Shown: positions 15,301 to 24,147, counted from the stretch's first letter. The stretch: 39,268 nt of DNA from Paenibacillus darwinianus (GCF_000598065.1 NZ_KK082134.1:7179-46446), one strand, 5' to 3'. Program-made: numbers and translations. Notes: generated from the letters alone by a model not told the origin.

Positions 15301-15918
15301 TTAGCCCACCTTTCCCATCAGGTAGACGACGGTGAAGATGAATACCCACACGACGTCGATGAAATGCCAATACATGCTCGCTACGTAAACTTTCGGCGCC
15401 GTAACGACGGTCAAGCCTTTGCGTTTGACCTGAGCAATCAGCATGGAAATCCAAATGATGCCGAAGGCGACATGCGCGCCATGGAATCCGACAAGCGTGT
15501 AGAAAGAAGTACTGAATGCGCTGGTCGTAAATTTATGGCCTTCCTTAACATATTCAATGAACTCGTAAATCTCGAGTCCAAGAAAGCAGAGACCGAGGAA
15601 GACCGTCACAATCAGCCAATTGATCAACGATTTGACATTGTTGCGATGCAGCGCCTGGACGGCGAACACGCTGGTCAAGCTCGAGGTGAGCAAAAGGAAA
15701 GTCGCGAGTGCGACCGTCCAAAGCTTAAATAATTCATATGCCGGAGGTCCGTCCAGAACCTGACCCCGCAGCGACAGATAAACCGAGAACAGCGTACCGA
15801 ACAGTACCGTTTCACCGCCGAGGAAAAGCCAGAAGCCAAGCACTTTATTGCGGCCTTCGAGCGTCGCCCTCTCCGGCTCGTGCGGAAGCTCGCCGTCTAT
15901 ATGCGAATGTGCGCTCAT
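15301..15918 (-). CDS. ctaE: Cytochrome c oxidase subunit III (CtaE)
   Basis: A 205-residue membrane protein of the haem-copper oxidase subunit III family with five helices. Typical stretches are KVLGFWLFLGGETVLFGTLF, TSFYTLVGFHGAHVAFGIIW and YWHFIDVVWVFIFTVVYLMG. Subunit III binds no metal but stabilises subunit I and influences proton uptake. The start codon overlaps the ctaD stop by 4 bases (ATGA), with GGGGGT upstream as ribosome site. It is a close paralogue of qoxC at 32636. Confidence 0.95.
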   Translation of the reverse strand: MSAHSHIDGELPHEPERATLEGRNKVLGFWLFLGGETVLFGTLFSVYLSLRGQVLDGPPAYELFKLWTVALATFLLLTSSLTSVFAVQALHRNNVKSLINWLIVTVFLGLCFLGLEIYEFIEYVKEGHKFTTSAFSTSFYTLVGFHGAHVAFGIIWISMLIAQVKRKGLTVVTAPKVYVASMYWHFIDVVWVFIFTVVYLMGKVG

Positions 15919-17762
15919 GCTTTTACCCCCTTGTCGTGAAGCTCATCCGGTTCGATGTGGAAACCGTTATCGTCTTTGACGGAACGCAGGATCATGCAGA
16001 GGAATACAGTCGCCATGCCCACAGCAACTGCGATCCAGTTACGATACATAAAGCCGAAACCTGCTATGAACAGTCCTAGAGCCATAAAGAACGGCAAAAT
16101 CGATGGCGAAGGCATATGAATCGGTCCAAGCGGTTCAGCGGGAGTCATGCCGTTGTTGCCGTCCGTCTTCTCTTTCCACAGCGCATCATATCCGCGAACG
16201 AGCGGCGTTTGTGCGAAGTTATACTCCGGCGCTGGGGATGGGATTGACCATTCCAGCGTACGCCCGTCTTCCCATGGGTCGTTGCCGGCAGTTTTCGGCT
16301 TTCCGAACGTGACAATGATGTTCAGAAGGAAGAGCAACGTGCCGATTCCCATCAGAAACGCGCCGACGGTCGAGACCAGGTTCATCTCGTTGAAGCCCAG
16401 ACCGTTCAGGTACGTCCACGTTCTGCGCGGCATCCCCAACAGCCCCAGGAAATGCTGAATCAGGAATGTCATATGGAAACCAATATAAAACGTCCAGAAT
16501 GTCCACTTTCCGAGCTTCTCGCTCAGCATCCGGCCGAACATTTTGGGCCACCAGTAATGCAGTCCTGCGAACAAGCCGAGTACCAAGCCGCCTACGATAA
16601 CATAGTGAAAATGAGCGACAACGAAATAAGTGTCCTGGTACTGATAGTCAGCCGGCGCTGCAGCCAGCATGACCCCGGTGACGCCGCCCATAACGAACGT
16701 CGGTATGAAGCCAACAGCGAATAAATTAGCTGTCGTGAAGCGAATCGAACCGCCCCATAGTGTGAACAGCCAGTTAAAGATTTTGATGCCGGTCGGTACG
16801 GCGATCAGCATGGTGGCAATCGAGAACAGCGCGTTCGCGACTGGACCCAGACCCGCAGTGAACATGTGATGCGCCCAGACCATAAATCCTAGGAAACCGA
16901 TCAGAACCGTCGCGAACACCATAGAGCTGTAGCCGAACAGTCGCTTGCGCGAGAATGTACTGACGATTTCGGAAATGATACCGAATGCGGGAAGAATGAG
17001 AATGTACACCTCAGGGTGACCGAAAATCCAGAAAATATGCTCCCATAGTACTGCGTTTCCGCCCCCCGACGGGTTGAAAAAATTACCGCTGAATATCCGG
17101 TCGAACATGAGCGCCACCAAGCCGACGGTTAAGGCTGGGAAGGCAAACAAAATCAGAGCGGAGGTGATAAAGGCCGACCAGGTGAACATCGGCATTCTCA
17201 TAAAGCTCATGCCTGGTGCGCGCATGTTAATAATCGTAACCAGGAAGTTGATGCCGCCGACCAGCGTTCCGATACCGGCAATCTGCAGGCCGATGACATA
17301 GTAATCAACCCCCTCGCCTTCGCTAAAGGTCGAGCTGGCAAGCGGAACATAAGAAGTCCAACCTGCATCTGGCGCGCCGCCGGCGAACCAACTGATGTTT
17401 AGCAGTACGCCGCCGAAGAAGAAGGTCCAGAAGCCGAGCGCGTTGACGAAGGGGAACGCCACGTCGCGCGCGCCGATCTGCAGCGGCACGATTGCATTCA
17501 TAAGAGCAAATATGACCGGCATCGCCGCCAGAAATATCATCGTTGTACCGTGCATGGTGAGCAGCTGGTTGTAGGTGTCCGGGTTTACAAAATTATTCAG
17601 CGGTTTCCACAGCTGAATCCGAATGAGGATTGCTTCCAGGCCGCCGATGAGGAAAAAGAAGCCACCGGCGATCAGATACAGGATCCCGATTTTTTTATGG
17701 TCGACGGTCGTCAGCCAGTCCATTAAGCCGCTGTACCGTTTAACCTCGTGCGCGTGAGCCAA
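15915..17762 (-). CDS. ctaD: Cytochrome c oxidase subunit I (CtaD)
   Basis: A 615-residue membrane protein, catalytic subunit of the caa3 oxidase, with low-spin haem and a haem-CuB centre where O2 is reduced. Visible marks include LLTMHGTTMIF (haem ligand His), WIFGHPEVYILILPAFGIIS (CuB His and the cross-linked Tyr), WAHHMFTAGLG (the His pair) and FVVAHFHYVIVGG (haem ligands). The translation start is a TTG at 17760-17762 with a perfect AAGGAGG 8 bases upstream. It lies 24 bases after ctaC and overlaps ctaE. Confidence 0.97.
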   Translation of the reverse strand: MAHAHEVKRYSGLMDWLTTVDHKKIGILYLIAGGFFFLIGGLEAILIRIQLWKPLNNFVNPDTYNQLLTMHGTTMIFLAAMPVIFALMNAIVPLQIGARDVAFPFVNALGFWTFFFGGVLLNISWFAGGAPDAGWTSYVPLASSTFSEGEGVDYYVIGLQIAGIGTLVGGINFLVTIINMRAPGMSFMRMPMFTWSAFITSALILFAFPALTVGLVALMFDRIFSGNFFNPSGGGNAVLWEHIFWIFGHPEVYILILPAFGIISEIVSTFSRKRLFGYSSMVFATVLIGFLGFMVWAHHMFTAGLGPVANALFSIATMLIAVPTGIKIFNWLFTLWGGSIRFTTANLFAVGFIPTFVMGGVTGVMLAAAPADYQYQDTYFVVAHFHYVIVGGLVLGLFAGLHYWWPKMFGRMLSEKLGKWTFWTFYIGFHMTFLIQHFLGLLGMPRRTWTYLNGLGFNEMNLVSTVGAFLMGIGTLLFLLNIIVTFGKPKTAGNDPWEDGRTLEWSIPSPAPEYNFAQTPLVRGYDALWKEKTDGNNGMTPAEPLGPIHMPSPSILPFFMALGLFIAGFGFMYRNWIAVAVGMATVFLCMILRSVKDDNGFHIEPDELHDKGVKA

Positions 17763-17786
17763 GTGAGGTGCCTCCTTCTGTCTCCG

Positions 17787-18890
17787 TTATTCTTTGGATT
17801 CCTGCGAATCATCGGTAGCGTCGTTGTTAGCGAGCGTTTCGGACTCGTAGTTTAATTTGTACTCGGCCAAGTATTTCGATATCCCCGCGAGCTCCTGCTC
17901 GGTCAGATCGATCTTCGGCATTTGGTTACCTGGCTTAACCGCTTGCGGATCTTTGATCCAACGGTATAAGTTATCGTAGGTGGAGCCTTCATTCTGGTAT
18001 TTCGGATTTTCCGTGTTCACGAGAATGCCTCCTACCGTCTCCCGATCCCCGATCCCCGTCAGGTTAGGGAATGCGGGACCGCCCATGTCGCCAACGGCAT
18101 GGCACGATAAGCATTGGCTCTGAAATTTCTGAGCGATGGCAGGATCTTCAGGAAGAACAGCCGGCGCCTTCATCGCCGCCACCCAATTGTCGAACGAGGC
18201 TTGATCTACGACTTTCACTTTGAAATCCATCAAAGAATGCGACGGGCCGCATAGCTCGGCGCACTTGCCGAGGAAGATGCCTTCCTTCGCAGGCGTCTCA
18301 AAATACATCCGATTCACGTTGCCGCCGGGGTTCGTATCGATCTTGCCGGCCAGCGCCGGAATCCAGAAGGAGTGCAGCACATCGGCGGATTTCGCTTCTA
18401 CCGCGATTTTCGTGCCAATCGGCACGACAAGCTCCTGCGCCGTCTTCACGCCCAATCCCGGATACTCGAATTCCCACCAGTACTGATGCGAGGTCACGTT
18501 GACGACAACCGCTTTAGGGTCTTTGCTATAATCCTGGGAAAGCGCGAAAACGCTTTGAATCGTCGGCACGCCGAGGATTACGAGCAGGATCAACGGAATA
18601 ACCGTCCAAATGATTTCAAGCTTGTGGTTGCCTTCCACCTGAACCGGAATTTTGTTGTCCCCGGGACGGCGGCGAAAACGAACCAGAACGTAAATGGCGA
18701 TCGCAAATACGACGATGACCACCAGCAGCATGATGATAAATGACAACTTCATCAAATTAAACTGCTCTTGCGCTACCGCTCCCTGCGGATTCAGCGTGGA
18801 CAGGTCCGCGCGTCCGCAAGCGGACAGGAGCAAAACGACCCCTGCCATCAGAGGCAGAAGGCGCTTTAATACATGCCACCGTTTCATCAT
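17787..18890 (-). CDS. ctaC: Cytochrome c oxidase subunit II with cytochrome c domain (CtaC)
   Basis: A 367-residue lipoprotein (signal LPLMAGVVLLLSAC, lipobox Cys) with two membrane helices and an outer domain holding the CuA centre: TSHQYWWEFEYPG, then GKCAELCGPSHSLMDFKV with the C-x3-C, His and Met ligands. A fused C-terminal cytochrome c domain has the haem motif CLSCH (QCLSCHAVGDMGGPAFPNL) and an axial Met in NQMPKIDL. This fusion identifies a caa3-type oxidase that accepts electrons on its own haem c. It is the first gene of ctaCDEFG. The start is ATGATG at 18890, with only a weak GGGGTTG ribosome site. Confidence 0.97.
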   Translation of the reverse strand: MMKRWHVLKRLLPLMAGVVLLLSACGRADLSTLNPQGAVAQEQFNLMKLSFIIMLLVVIVVFAIAIYVLVRFRRRPGDNKIPVQVEGNHKLEIIWTVIPLILLVILGVPTIQSVFALSQDYSKDPKAVVVNVTSHQYWWEFEYPGLGVKTAQELVVPIGTKIAVEAKSADVLHSFWIPALAGKIDTNPGGNVNRMYFETPAKEGIFLGKCAELCGPSHSLMDFKVKVVDQASFDNWVAAMKAPAVLPEDPAIAQKFQSQCLSCHAVGDMGGPAFPNLTGIGDRETVGGILVNTENPKYQNEGSTYDNLYRWIKDPQAVKPGNQMPKIDLTEQELAGISKYLAEYKLNYESETLANNDATDDSQESKE

Positions 18891-19028
18891 TAATCAACCC
18901 CGCTTTTTACGATTTCACAGTTGCCTTGATGTGGAGTGGCAGGCGGCCAACTGTGTACTTTCCGTTGTTCCGACGTGACAAAGCACACAATTCAATCACT
19001 TTTTGGTCACATCCTGATCACTTTATTA

Positions 19029-19057
19029 AATATAAAGTTGTGACACATATTTGTCAA
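19029..19057 (-). promoter_or_regulatory. Promoter of the cta operon with nearby redox-type boxes
   Basis: Leftward TTGACA (19052-19057), exactly 17 bases, then TATATT (19029-19034). Just upstream is TTTGTGAAC (complement of about 19071-19079), close to the ResD box TTTGTGAAT. ResD control of cta is known in B. subtilis; here it is inferred. The leader to ctaC is about 135 bases. Confidence 0.65.
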
Positions 19058-19079
19058 TGTTCCGCAGAGAGTTCACAAA

Positions 19080-19329
19080 TTGTTCTCAAAGCCGTCAAAA
19101 TTGGCTTCACATAAGGCTTTTTGCGGTTTTGGACGGATCATTTTACGACCGCTTTCAACCCGCTTTTGCCCCTGGTTTATTCCAATTAATAGGGGAGATA
19201 ATAACCGTTTACCACCCTGGAAGCACTTAGGGTGGCATTGGTTTTTTATGGTGGGACCCTGTGCGCATATTTCCCCCTCCGCTACGGAACCTAATACTAA
19301 ACGCGTCTTCAGCATTGGAGGTTTCTTCA
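19080..19329 (+). other. Upstream region of the YhcN/YlaJ lipoprotein gene with a terminator-like hairpin
   Basis: No gene is supported here. CCACCCT (19212-19218) pairs with AGGGTGG (19229-19235), followed by GGTTTTTT near 19239-19246, which has terminator shape although no rightward gene precedes it. It could end a small RNA or act as an attenuator for the lipoprotein gene. The remainder shows no clear -35/-10 pair. Confidence 0.4.
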
Positions 19330-20049
19330 TTGAATAAGCTCGTTCGTTTGACCGCAGTCGCGGTTTGCGCCACGTGCCTGCTGGCAGGCTGCAATTACAA
19401 ACGCTACGTCCAGGATAGCGGCTACGATTACGGTTCCAGGCAGAACGGGGATCCGAAGATGCTTGGCCCGAAACTGTACGGCTCCCTTACCGGAAATCCC
19501 CGTCAGCACGACAACAAGTATGTAGAATACAGCAGCATGCTAACAAACGAGGTGTCCAATCTGAACGGGGTGGCATCGGGGCTGGTGATGCTGACCGATA
19601 AAAACGCCTATGTGGCGCTTATGCTCGACGGGACGGCGGTAGGCACGAAAAGCTCCGGTTCCCGAAGTTACGACCAGAACAACGGAGGGTTGAACGAGGG
19701 CGTGTACAACGTCGACACTGGAAGTCCCTATGGCAGCGGCAGCAAGCCGGCTTCCCCTTATAACAGCTACTACACCATTAACGACCATAGCGAGCTGTCG
19801 GATGAGCTGAAGCAGACGATCGCCGCGAAAATCCGTCATCTGGCCCCCCGCGTGGAGGAAGTTCATATCTCCGCCAATATGGACTTCGTTAACGAGATCA
19901 ATGAATATGCCAAGCAGGCCTGGGCGGGAAGGTCGCTGGCCGTATTGCTCGAGCCTTTCAACCTTCTGGTGCGGCACCAGTTCGCCGGCGGTAAAACGAT
20001 GCCCGTCCCGGTACAGGAAAGAACGTCTAGGGCAGAGCAATCCCGGTAA
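19330..20049 (+). CDS. YhcN/YlaJ family sporulation lipoprotein
   Basis: A 239-residue lipoprotein: signal MNKLVRLTAVAVCATCLLAGC with lipobox LAGC, then a linker, then the family core (GLVMLTDKNAYVALMLDGTA) and a final alpha/beta part (VEEVHISANMDFVNEINEYA) ending in a hydrophilic tail. Members such as YhcN and YlaJ are made in the forespore, sit at the spore inner membrane and affect germination or outgrowth. A TTG start at 19330 is chosen: it has GGAGGT 8 bases upstream and gives a clean signal peptide, unlike the longer frame from 19261. A hairpin terminator follows. Confidence 0.88.
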   Translation: MNKLVRLTAVAVCATCLLAGCNYKRYVQDSGYDYGSRQNGDPKMLGPKLYGSLTGNPRQHDNKYVEYSSMLTNEVSNLNGVASGLVMLTDKNAYVALMLDGTAVGTKSSGSRSYDQNNGGLNEGVYNVDTGSPYGSGSKPASPYNSYYTINDHSELSDELKQTIAAKIRHLAPRVEEVHISANMDFVNEINEYAKQAWAGRSLAVLLEPFNLLVRHQFAGGKTMPVPVQERTSRAEQSR

Positions 20050-20062
20050 CCATAACCGCACC

Positions 20063-20090
20063 AAAAAAAGAGACGCTTCCGCGTCTCTTA
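20063..20090. terminator. Convergent terminator between the lipoprotein gene and the small leftward gene
   Basis: AGAGACGC (20069-20076) pairs with GCGTCTCT (20081-20088) around TTCC. On the leftward strand the stem is followed by seven T, a strong terminator for the gene at 20119; rightward it has a weaker TTATCT. Confidence 0.85.
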
Positions 20091-20118
20091 TCTGTCGTTA
20101 TCGACAATATTAATCCGG

Positions 20119-20307
20119 TCAACCGACCGAAGATCTCATCTTGCCCAACTCATGTTCGACCAATACCGTCAGCTCGTCTTCATAGCCGCCGGTAATCCGG
20201 TATTTGCGGATATAATCGCGGACGAATTTTCTCGGATCCTTAGGTTGAAATATTCTCGTTAATTCCTTCAGGCTCTCCTTGACTTCATTATGGCCTCGCT
20301 TCGCCAT
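20119..20307 (-). CDS. Small conserved-looking protein of unknown function
   Basis: A 62-residue soluble, basic and probably helical protein: MAKRGHNEVKESLKELTRIF, then QPKDPRKFVRDYIRKYRITG and a C-terminal VEHELGKMRSSVG. The start at 20307 has a strong GGGAGGGGATTTC ribosome site; the longer frame does not. The coding composition, ribosome site and dedicated terminator support a real gene. No family is recognised. It stands alone between two sporulation-linked or hypothetical genes. Confidence 0.65.
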   Translation of the reverse strand: MAKRGHNEVKESLKELTRIFQPKDPRKFVRDYIRKYRITGGYEDELTVLVEHELGKMRSSVG

Positions 20308-20524
20308 GAAATCCCCTCCCAAGCGTTGAGTGGTCGTCCTTTACAATGTACGAGAACGCACCCGGCGCATATGCCGAATACCTGTGATACTACCCTAGGC
20401 ACATCCCCTGCGGGGCCTACAATCCGTCCGGCAATTATTCATGGTCGAAACCTTCAATATATTCAGTTTTCTTTTCATTATACCAGCTTCACCCGCAGGT
20501 GGAAGGAGAATAATATCCCGGCAA

Positions 20525-20725
20525 TCATTCCGGATTGTTCGGGTCTCTGACGTACGGGGGCGGATTGGAGCCAGCGCCTGCCTGCGCGCCGGGAGTATTT
20601 TCGCCTTGAGCGGCGCGGCCGCCGGCTCTCCCCGCTTTGGTCATCCGCAGATAGACAACGACTACCGTAACCGCAATCACAATGCCGAAAAGCACGGCTA
20701 TATAGGTAATCCACAGATAAGACAT
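20525..20725 (-). CDS. Small single-helix membrane protein of unknown function
   Basis: A 66-residue protein with one N-terminal helix (SYLWITYIAVLFGIVIAVTV), a short basic stretch (RMTKAGRAGGRA), then a disordered Gly/Ala/Pro/Asn-rich tail ending VRDPNNPE. The helix followed by positive charges suggests the tail is in the cytosol. The ribosome site is weak (GGAGAAAGGTGG, about 13 bases away), so the start is less sure. No family is recognised. Confidence 0.55.
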   Translation of the reverse strand: MSYLWITYIAVLFGIVIAVTVVVVYLRMTKAGRAGGRAAQGENTPGAQAGAGSNPPPYVRDPNNPE

Positions 20726-20767
20726 CGCCTTCGACGAGCCACCTTTCTCCCAAAGTATATTTTCACT

Positions 20768-21002
20768 TTAAATTTCCAATTCCATGATTTCTAAATGATA
20801 TAGCATAACTAGCGGCGCTTCAATTGTCGCATAGACTCCGAGGTTAAAGTTTATTAAACGCTTACAACCGTTTGCCGAAACGTTGACCTCGCGATAGGAG
20901 GGATCAAGCTTCTCCCTCGGCTCGATATAGCGCAGAACCCCCCTATCCGGCCAGAGCAAGCAGGAACGCTGCGACGAGCGCGAACATCAGCAGCCTGCGC
21001 AT
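20768..21002 (-). pseudogene. Frameshifted N-terminal remnant of a membrane-anchored protein
   Basis: Leftward from an ATG at 21002 the frame gives a signal or anchor helix (MRRLLMFALVAAFLLALAG) and then stops. One base over, the text continues as RGVLRYIEPREKLDPSYREV and on to NLGVYATIEAP before losing protein character. The two halves together read like the start of a membrane-anchored exported protein. I therefore call a gene broken by a frameshift and truncated. The family is not recognised with confidence, and a weak ribosome site also argues for decay. Confidence 0.5.
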
Positions 21003-21108
21003 CCACCCAAACCATTATATGCACCCTTTCACCGACATTTCTTACTTATACGATATACCCGAAGATTTCGTTGCGTACACGGAGCATCGCCTAATTGCGC
21101 GGGGGCGG

Positions 21109-21137
21109 TTGACAACCGGGCGTCCAAGGAGTATAAC
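21109..21137 (+). promoter_or_regulatory. Sigma-A type promoter of ilvA
   Basis: TTGACA (21109-21114), exactly 17 bases, TATAAC (21132-21137), one mismatch from consensus. The start codon is 34 bases downstream, so the leader is too short for a T-box or other riboswitch. Confidence 0.8.
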
Positions 21138-21170
21138 AAGGGTCATTCAGGAGAGCGAGGAGAAAGCGCT

Positions 21171-22436
21171 ATGAATGAGAACAAAGCATACAGCGGGATC
21201 GAGCTGGCAGACATTGTTCTGGCCCAGCATTTACTGAAGGAAGTCGTCGTAAGAACGCCGCTGCAATACAGCCGGGTGCTGTCGGAGCGGTTCGACTGCC
21301 GGGTATTATTAAAACGTGAGGATTTGCAAGTGGTCCGCTCGTTCAAAATCCGCGGCGCTTATCACGTCATGCGTTCCCTTCCCGCCGAGCAGTTGAGCAA
21401 AGGAGTGGTCTGCGCCAGCGCCGGCAACCACGCTCAAGGCGTCGCCTATTCGTGCCGGGCTCTTGGGGTTCCGGGCAAAATCTATATGCCCAGCACGACT
21501 CCGCGCCAGAAAGTCAGCCAGGTATTGTTCTTCGGCGGCTCGCAGGTTGAGGTCATTCTGGTCGGGGACACCTTCGACGATGCCTATGCGGAAGCGATCG
21601 CCTGCTGCGAGCGTGACGAGCTGACGTTCATTCATCCTTTCGACGACCTTCGGATCGTTGCCGGCAACGGGACGGTCGGCTTGGAGCTGATGGAAGACGC
21701 GGACACGCCGCCCGATTACATTTTCCTCACGATCGGCGGAGGCGGATTGGCCGCCGGCGTCGGTTCGTATGTGAAAAGTGTCTCCCCCGGCACCCTGCTG
21801 ATCGGCGTAGAGCCGGAAGGCGCGGCTTCCATGCGGGCGTCGTTCGATTGCGGGGAAGTTACGGCACTTGAGCAGATCGACAAGTTCGTGGACGGAGCCG
21901 CCGTCAAGCGGGTCGGCGACATTACGTACGGCATATGCCGCGGCCTGCTGGACGACATTGTGATCGTGCCCGAAGGGCAAGTATGCTCCGCAATCCTCGG
22001 ACTGTACAACGAGAGCGCCATCGTGGCCGAGCCAGCCGGTGCGCTGCCGATCGCCGCATTGGACAATTATCGTGACCGCATCCGCGGAAAAACCGTCGTC
22101 TGTGTTGTCAGCGGCGGCAACAACGACGTCGACCGCATGCAGGAGATCAAGGAACGATCGCTTATTTTCGAAGGCTTGAAGCATTATTTCATGATCAACT
22201 TCCCGCAACGCGCGGGCGCCTTGAGGGAATTTCTCGACGACGTGCTCGGACCGGGCGACGACATTACCAGGTTCGAGTATACGAAAAAGCACAACAAGGA
22301 CAACGGACCGGCGCTTGTCGGCCTTGAATTGAAAAACCGCGGAGACTATGAGCCCCTGATCACGCGCATGCGGAGCAAAGGATTCCAGTTCCTTGAACTG
22401 AATAAAGACCCGCACCTTTTCAACTTCTTAATCTGA
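21171..22436 (+). CDS. ilvA: Threonine ammonia-lyase (biosynthetic threonine deaminase) IlvA
   Basis: A 421-residue cytosolic PLP enzyme that converts threonine to 2-oxobutanoate and ammonia, the first step of isoleucine synthesis. The PLP lysine is in VRSFKIRGAYHVM (about residue 55), the SAGNHAQGVAY motif follows, and the phosphate-binding Gly loop is TIGGGGLAAGV. A C-terminal ACT-like domain (about 335-421, HYFMINFPQRAGALREFLDD) is present, the single-domain form usual in Bacillus, where it serves allosteric control. Length fits the short Bacillus type (about 420). The ribosome site is GCGAGGAGAAAGCGCT. Confidence 0.95.
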   Translation: MNENKAYSGIELADIVLAQHLLKEVVVRTPLQYSRVLSERFDCRVLLKREDLQVVRSFKIRGAYHVMRSLPAEQLSKGVVCASAGNHAQGVAYSCRALGVPGKIYMPSTTPRQKVSQVLFFGGSQVEVILVGDTFDDAYAEAIACCERDELTFIHPFDDLRIVAGNGTVGLELMEDADTPPDYIFLTIGGGGLAAGVGSYVKSVSPGTLLIGVEPEGAASMRASFDCGEVTALEQIDKFVDGAAVKRVGDITYGICRGLLDDIVIVPEGQVCSAILGLYNESAIVAEPAGALPIAALDNYRDRIRGKTVVCVVSGGNNDVDRMQEIKERSLIFEGLKHYFMINFPQRAGALREFLDDVLGPGDDITRFEYTKKHNKDNGPALVGLELKNRGDYEPLITRMRSKGFQFLELNKDPHLFNFLI

Positions 22437-22482
22437 CCCGTCCGCGCATGATTTCCCGGCATTTCGGGAAAAAGATGGATGG

Positions 22483-24147
22483 GTGATGATAAGCATGCAG
22501 GAACAATCCGGGTTTTACGTATTGGGAAAAAAGCTCCGCGGCCGGCGTGAGAAGTCCGGGAAGAGCAAGCTCGACGAGCGATTCGAGCAAAGGATGAGGA
22601 AGCTTAAGCCCGAACCGATCCCGGCTTCTCTGGATTCGGCGGTTGAGCTGCTGAGTTCGGGGGTCGGCGCAAGCGACGATTTGATCGTCCGCCGTTTTCA
22701 GCTGGGTGGCAGCGGCGGCAGGTCTGCTGCGATCCTTTTCATCGAAGGGCTGACCGACTCCGTTGTCGTGGAGGATTTTATACTGCGAGCCGCCATGGCA
22801 AAATCATTGTCCGATACGCCGGCCGGCTGCAAGTCGGGCGATGCATTGTTCGACTATATCCGCGATGCGGTTCTGCCGGTGAATCAGACGAACGAGGGCA
22901 AAGATTCGGCCGAAGCGGTCGGCCTCATGCTCTCCGGGGACACCGCATTCCTCATAGACGGCGTACAACGCTGCCTGCTGTTGAATACGAAATCGTACCC
23001 GAGCAGACCCGTCGAGGAACCGCGCACCGAATCGGTTGTCCGCGGACCGCGGGACGGGTTTACGGAACAGCTCCGCGTCAATATCGGCCTGATCCGTCGC
23101 CGGCTGCGGGATCCGAACATGCGCATCCGCACATTAACCGTCGGCGCACGCAGTCAAACGTCCGTATCGGTCGTGTATATCGACGATATCGCGCCCAAAG
23201 CGATCGTCGACGAAGTGCTCTCCCGCATTAAGAAAATCGATATCGACACCGCGCTTGAGAGCGGCTATATCGAGCAGTTCATCGAAGACAATCATTGGAC
23301 GCCCTTCCCGCTGATCCATAATACGGAGCGGCCGGACAAGGCCGTAGCCAACCTGCTCGAGGGCCGCATCGTGATCATTACGGACGGCTCGCCGTTCGCG
23401 CTTATCGCCCCCGCCCTTTTCACCGCGTTCTATCAAAGCCCTGAAGATTACTACGAACGGTTTCTGATCAGCACCATGATCCGGTTCATCCGCATCATAA
23501 GCATGGTTATGGCTCTGCTGCTCCCGTCCCTTTACATTGCATTCAGCTCGTTTCATCCGGAAATGATTCCGTCGCGGCTGGTCATCGCCATGGCCGCCGG
23601 ACGTTCCACCGTGCCTTTCCCTTCCGTCGTCGAAGCGTTCATGATGGAGATAACGATGGAAATTTTGCGCGAAGCGAGCGTCCGGCTGCCCGGCCCGATC
23701 GGCCCGACGATTGGCATCGTGGGCGCGCTGGTCGTAGGCCAGGCGGCCGTTCAGGCCGGTATCGTAAGTCCGATCATGGTCATCATTGTCGCGCTGACGA
23801 CAATCGGCTCATTCGCATCGCCAAGCTACAGCGCGGCGATTGCACTCCGGATGCTGCGCTTTCCAATGATGGTCGCGGCCGGCATGTTCGGCCTCTACGG
23901 CATCATGCTGCTCATCCTCATCATCGTCGTTCATCTATGCTCGCTGAAATCGTTCGGCGTGCCTTACCTGGCTCCGCTGACGCCGTTCCGGTTCCGCGAT
24001 TTAAAGGATACGGTTATCCGCGCGCCGATGATCTTCATGCGCAGTCGACCGCTTGCCCTGCAGCCGCAGGATACGTACCGAATGAAGAAGCAAGGAGGCA
24101 TGGCGAAGCATGACGAAGCGGACGGACAATCCGACAATCGGCGATAA
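22483..24147 (+). CDS. Spore germination receptor subunit A (GerA/GerKA family)
   Basis: A 554-residue inner-membrane protein of the spore. Together with the B and C subunits it senses germinants and triggers ion release. The N-terminal soluble domain (about 1-290) contains ILFIEGLTDSVVVEDFIL; four to five membrane helices follow, with the family stretch PFPSVVEAFMMEITMEILRE and PGPIGPTIGIVGALVVGQAA. The start may be GTG 22483 or ATG 22495; the ribosome site GGATGGGTG favours the latter. It overlaps the B gene by 38 bases, the first gene of the ger operon. The germinant cannot be predicted. Confidence 0.95.
   Translation: MMISMQEQSGFYVLGKKLRGRREKSGKSKLDERFEQRMRKLKPEPIPASLDSAVELLSSGVGASDDLIVRRFQLGGSGGRSAAILFIEGLTDSVVVEDFILRAAMAKSLSDTPAGCKSGDALFDYIRDAVLPVNQTNEGKDSAEAVGLMLSGDTAFLIDGVQRCLLLNTKSYPSRPVEEPRTESVVRGPRDGFTEQLRVNIGLIRRRLRDPNMRIRTLTVGARSQTSVSVVYIDDIAPKAIVDEVLSRIKKIDIDTALESGYIEQFIEDNHWTPFPLIHNTERPDKAVANLLEGRIVIITDGSPFALIAPALFTAFYQSPEDYYERFLISTMIRFIRIISMVMALLLPSLYIAFSSFHPEMIPSRLVIAMAAGRSTVPFPSVVEAFMMEITMEILREASVRLPGPIGPTIGIVGALVVGQAAVQAGIVSPIMVIIVALTTIGSFASPSYSAAIALRMLRFPMMVAAGMFGLYGIMLLILIIVVHLCSLKSFGVPYLAPLTPFRFRDLKDTVIRAPMIFMRSRPLALQPQDTYRMKKQGGMAKHDEADGQSDNRR

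Noticed and set aside
19080-19337. Rightward 85-codon frame upstream of the sporulation lipoprotein gene
   Set aside because: No ribosome site, composition unlike protein, contains a terminator-like hairpin and overlaps the lipoprotein start.
21138-21170. T-box or other riboswitch before ilvA
   Set aside because: The promoter lies only 34 bases from the start codon; there is no room for such an element.
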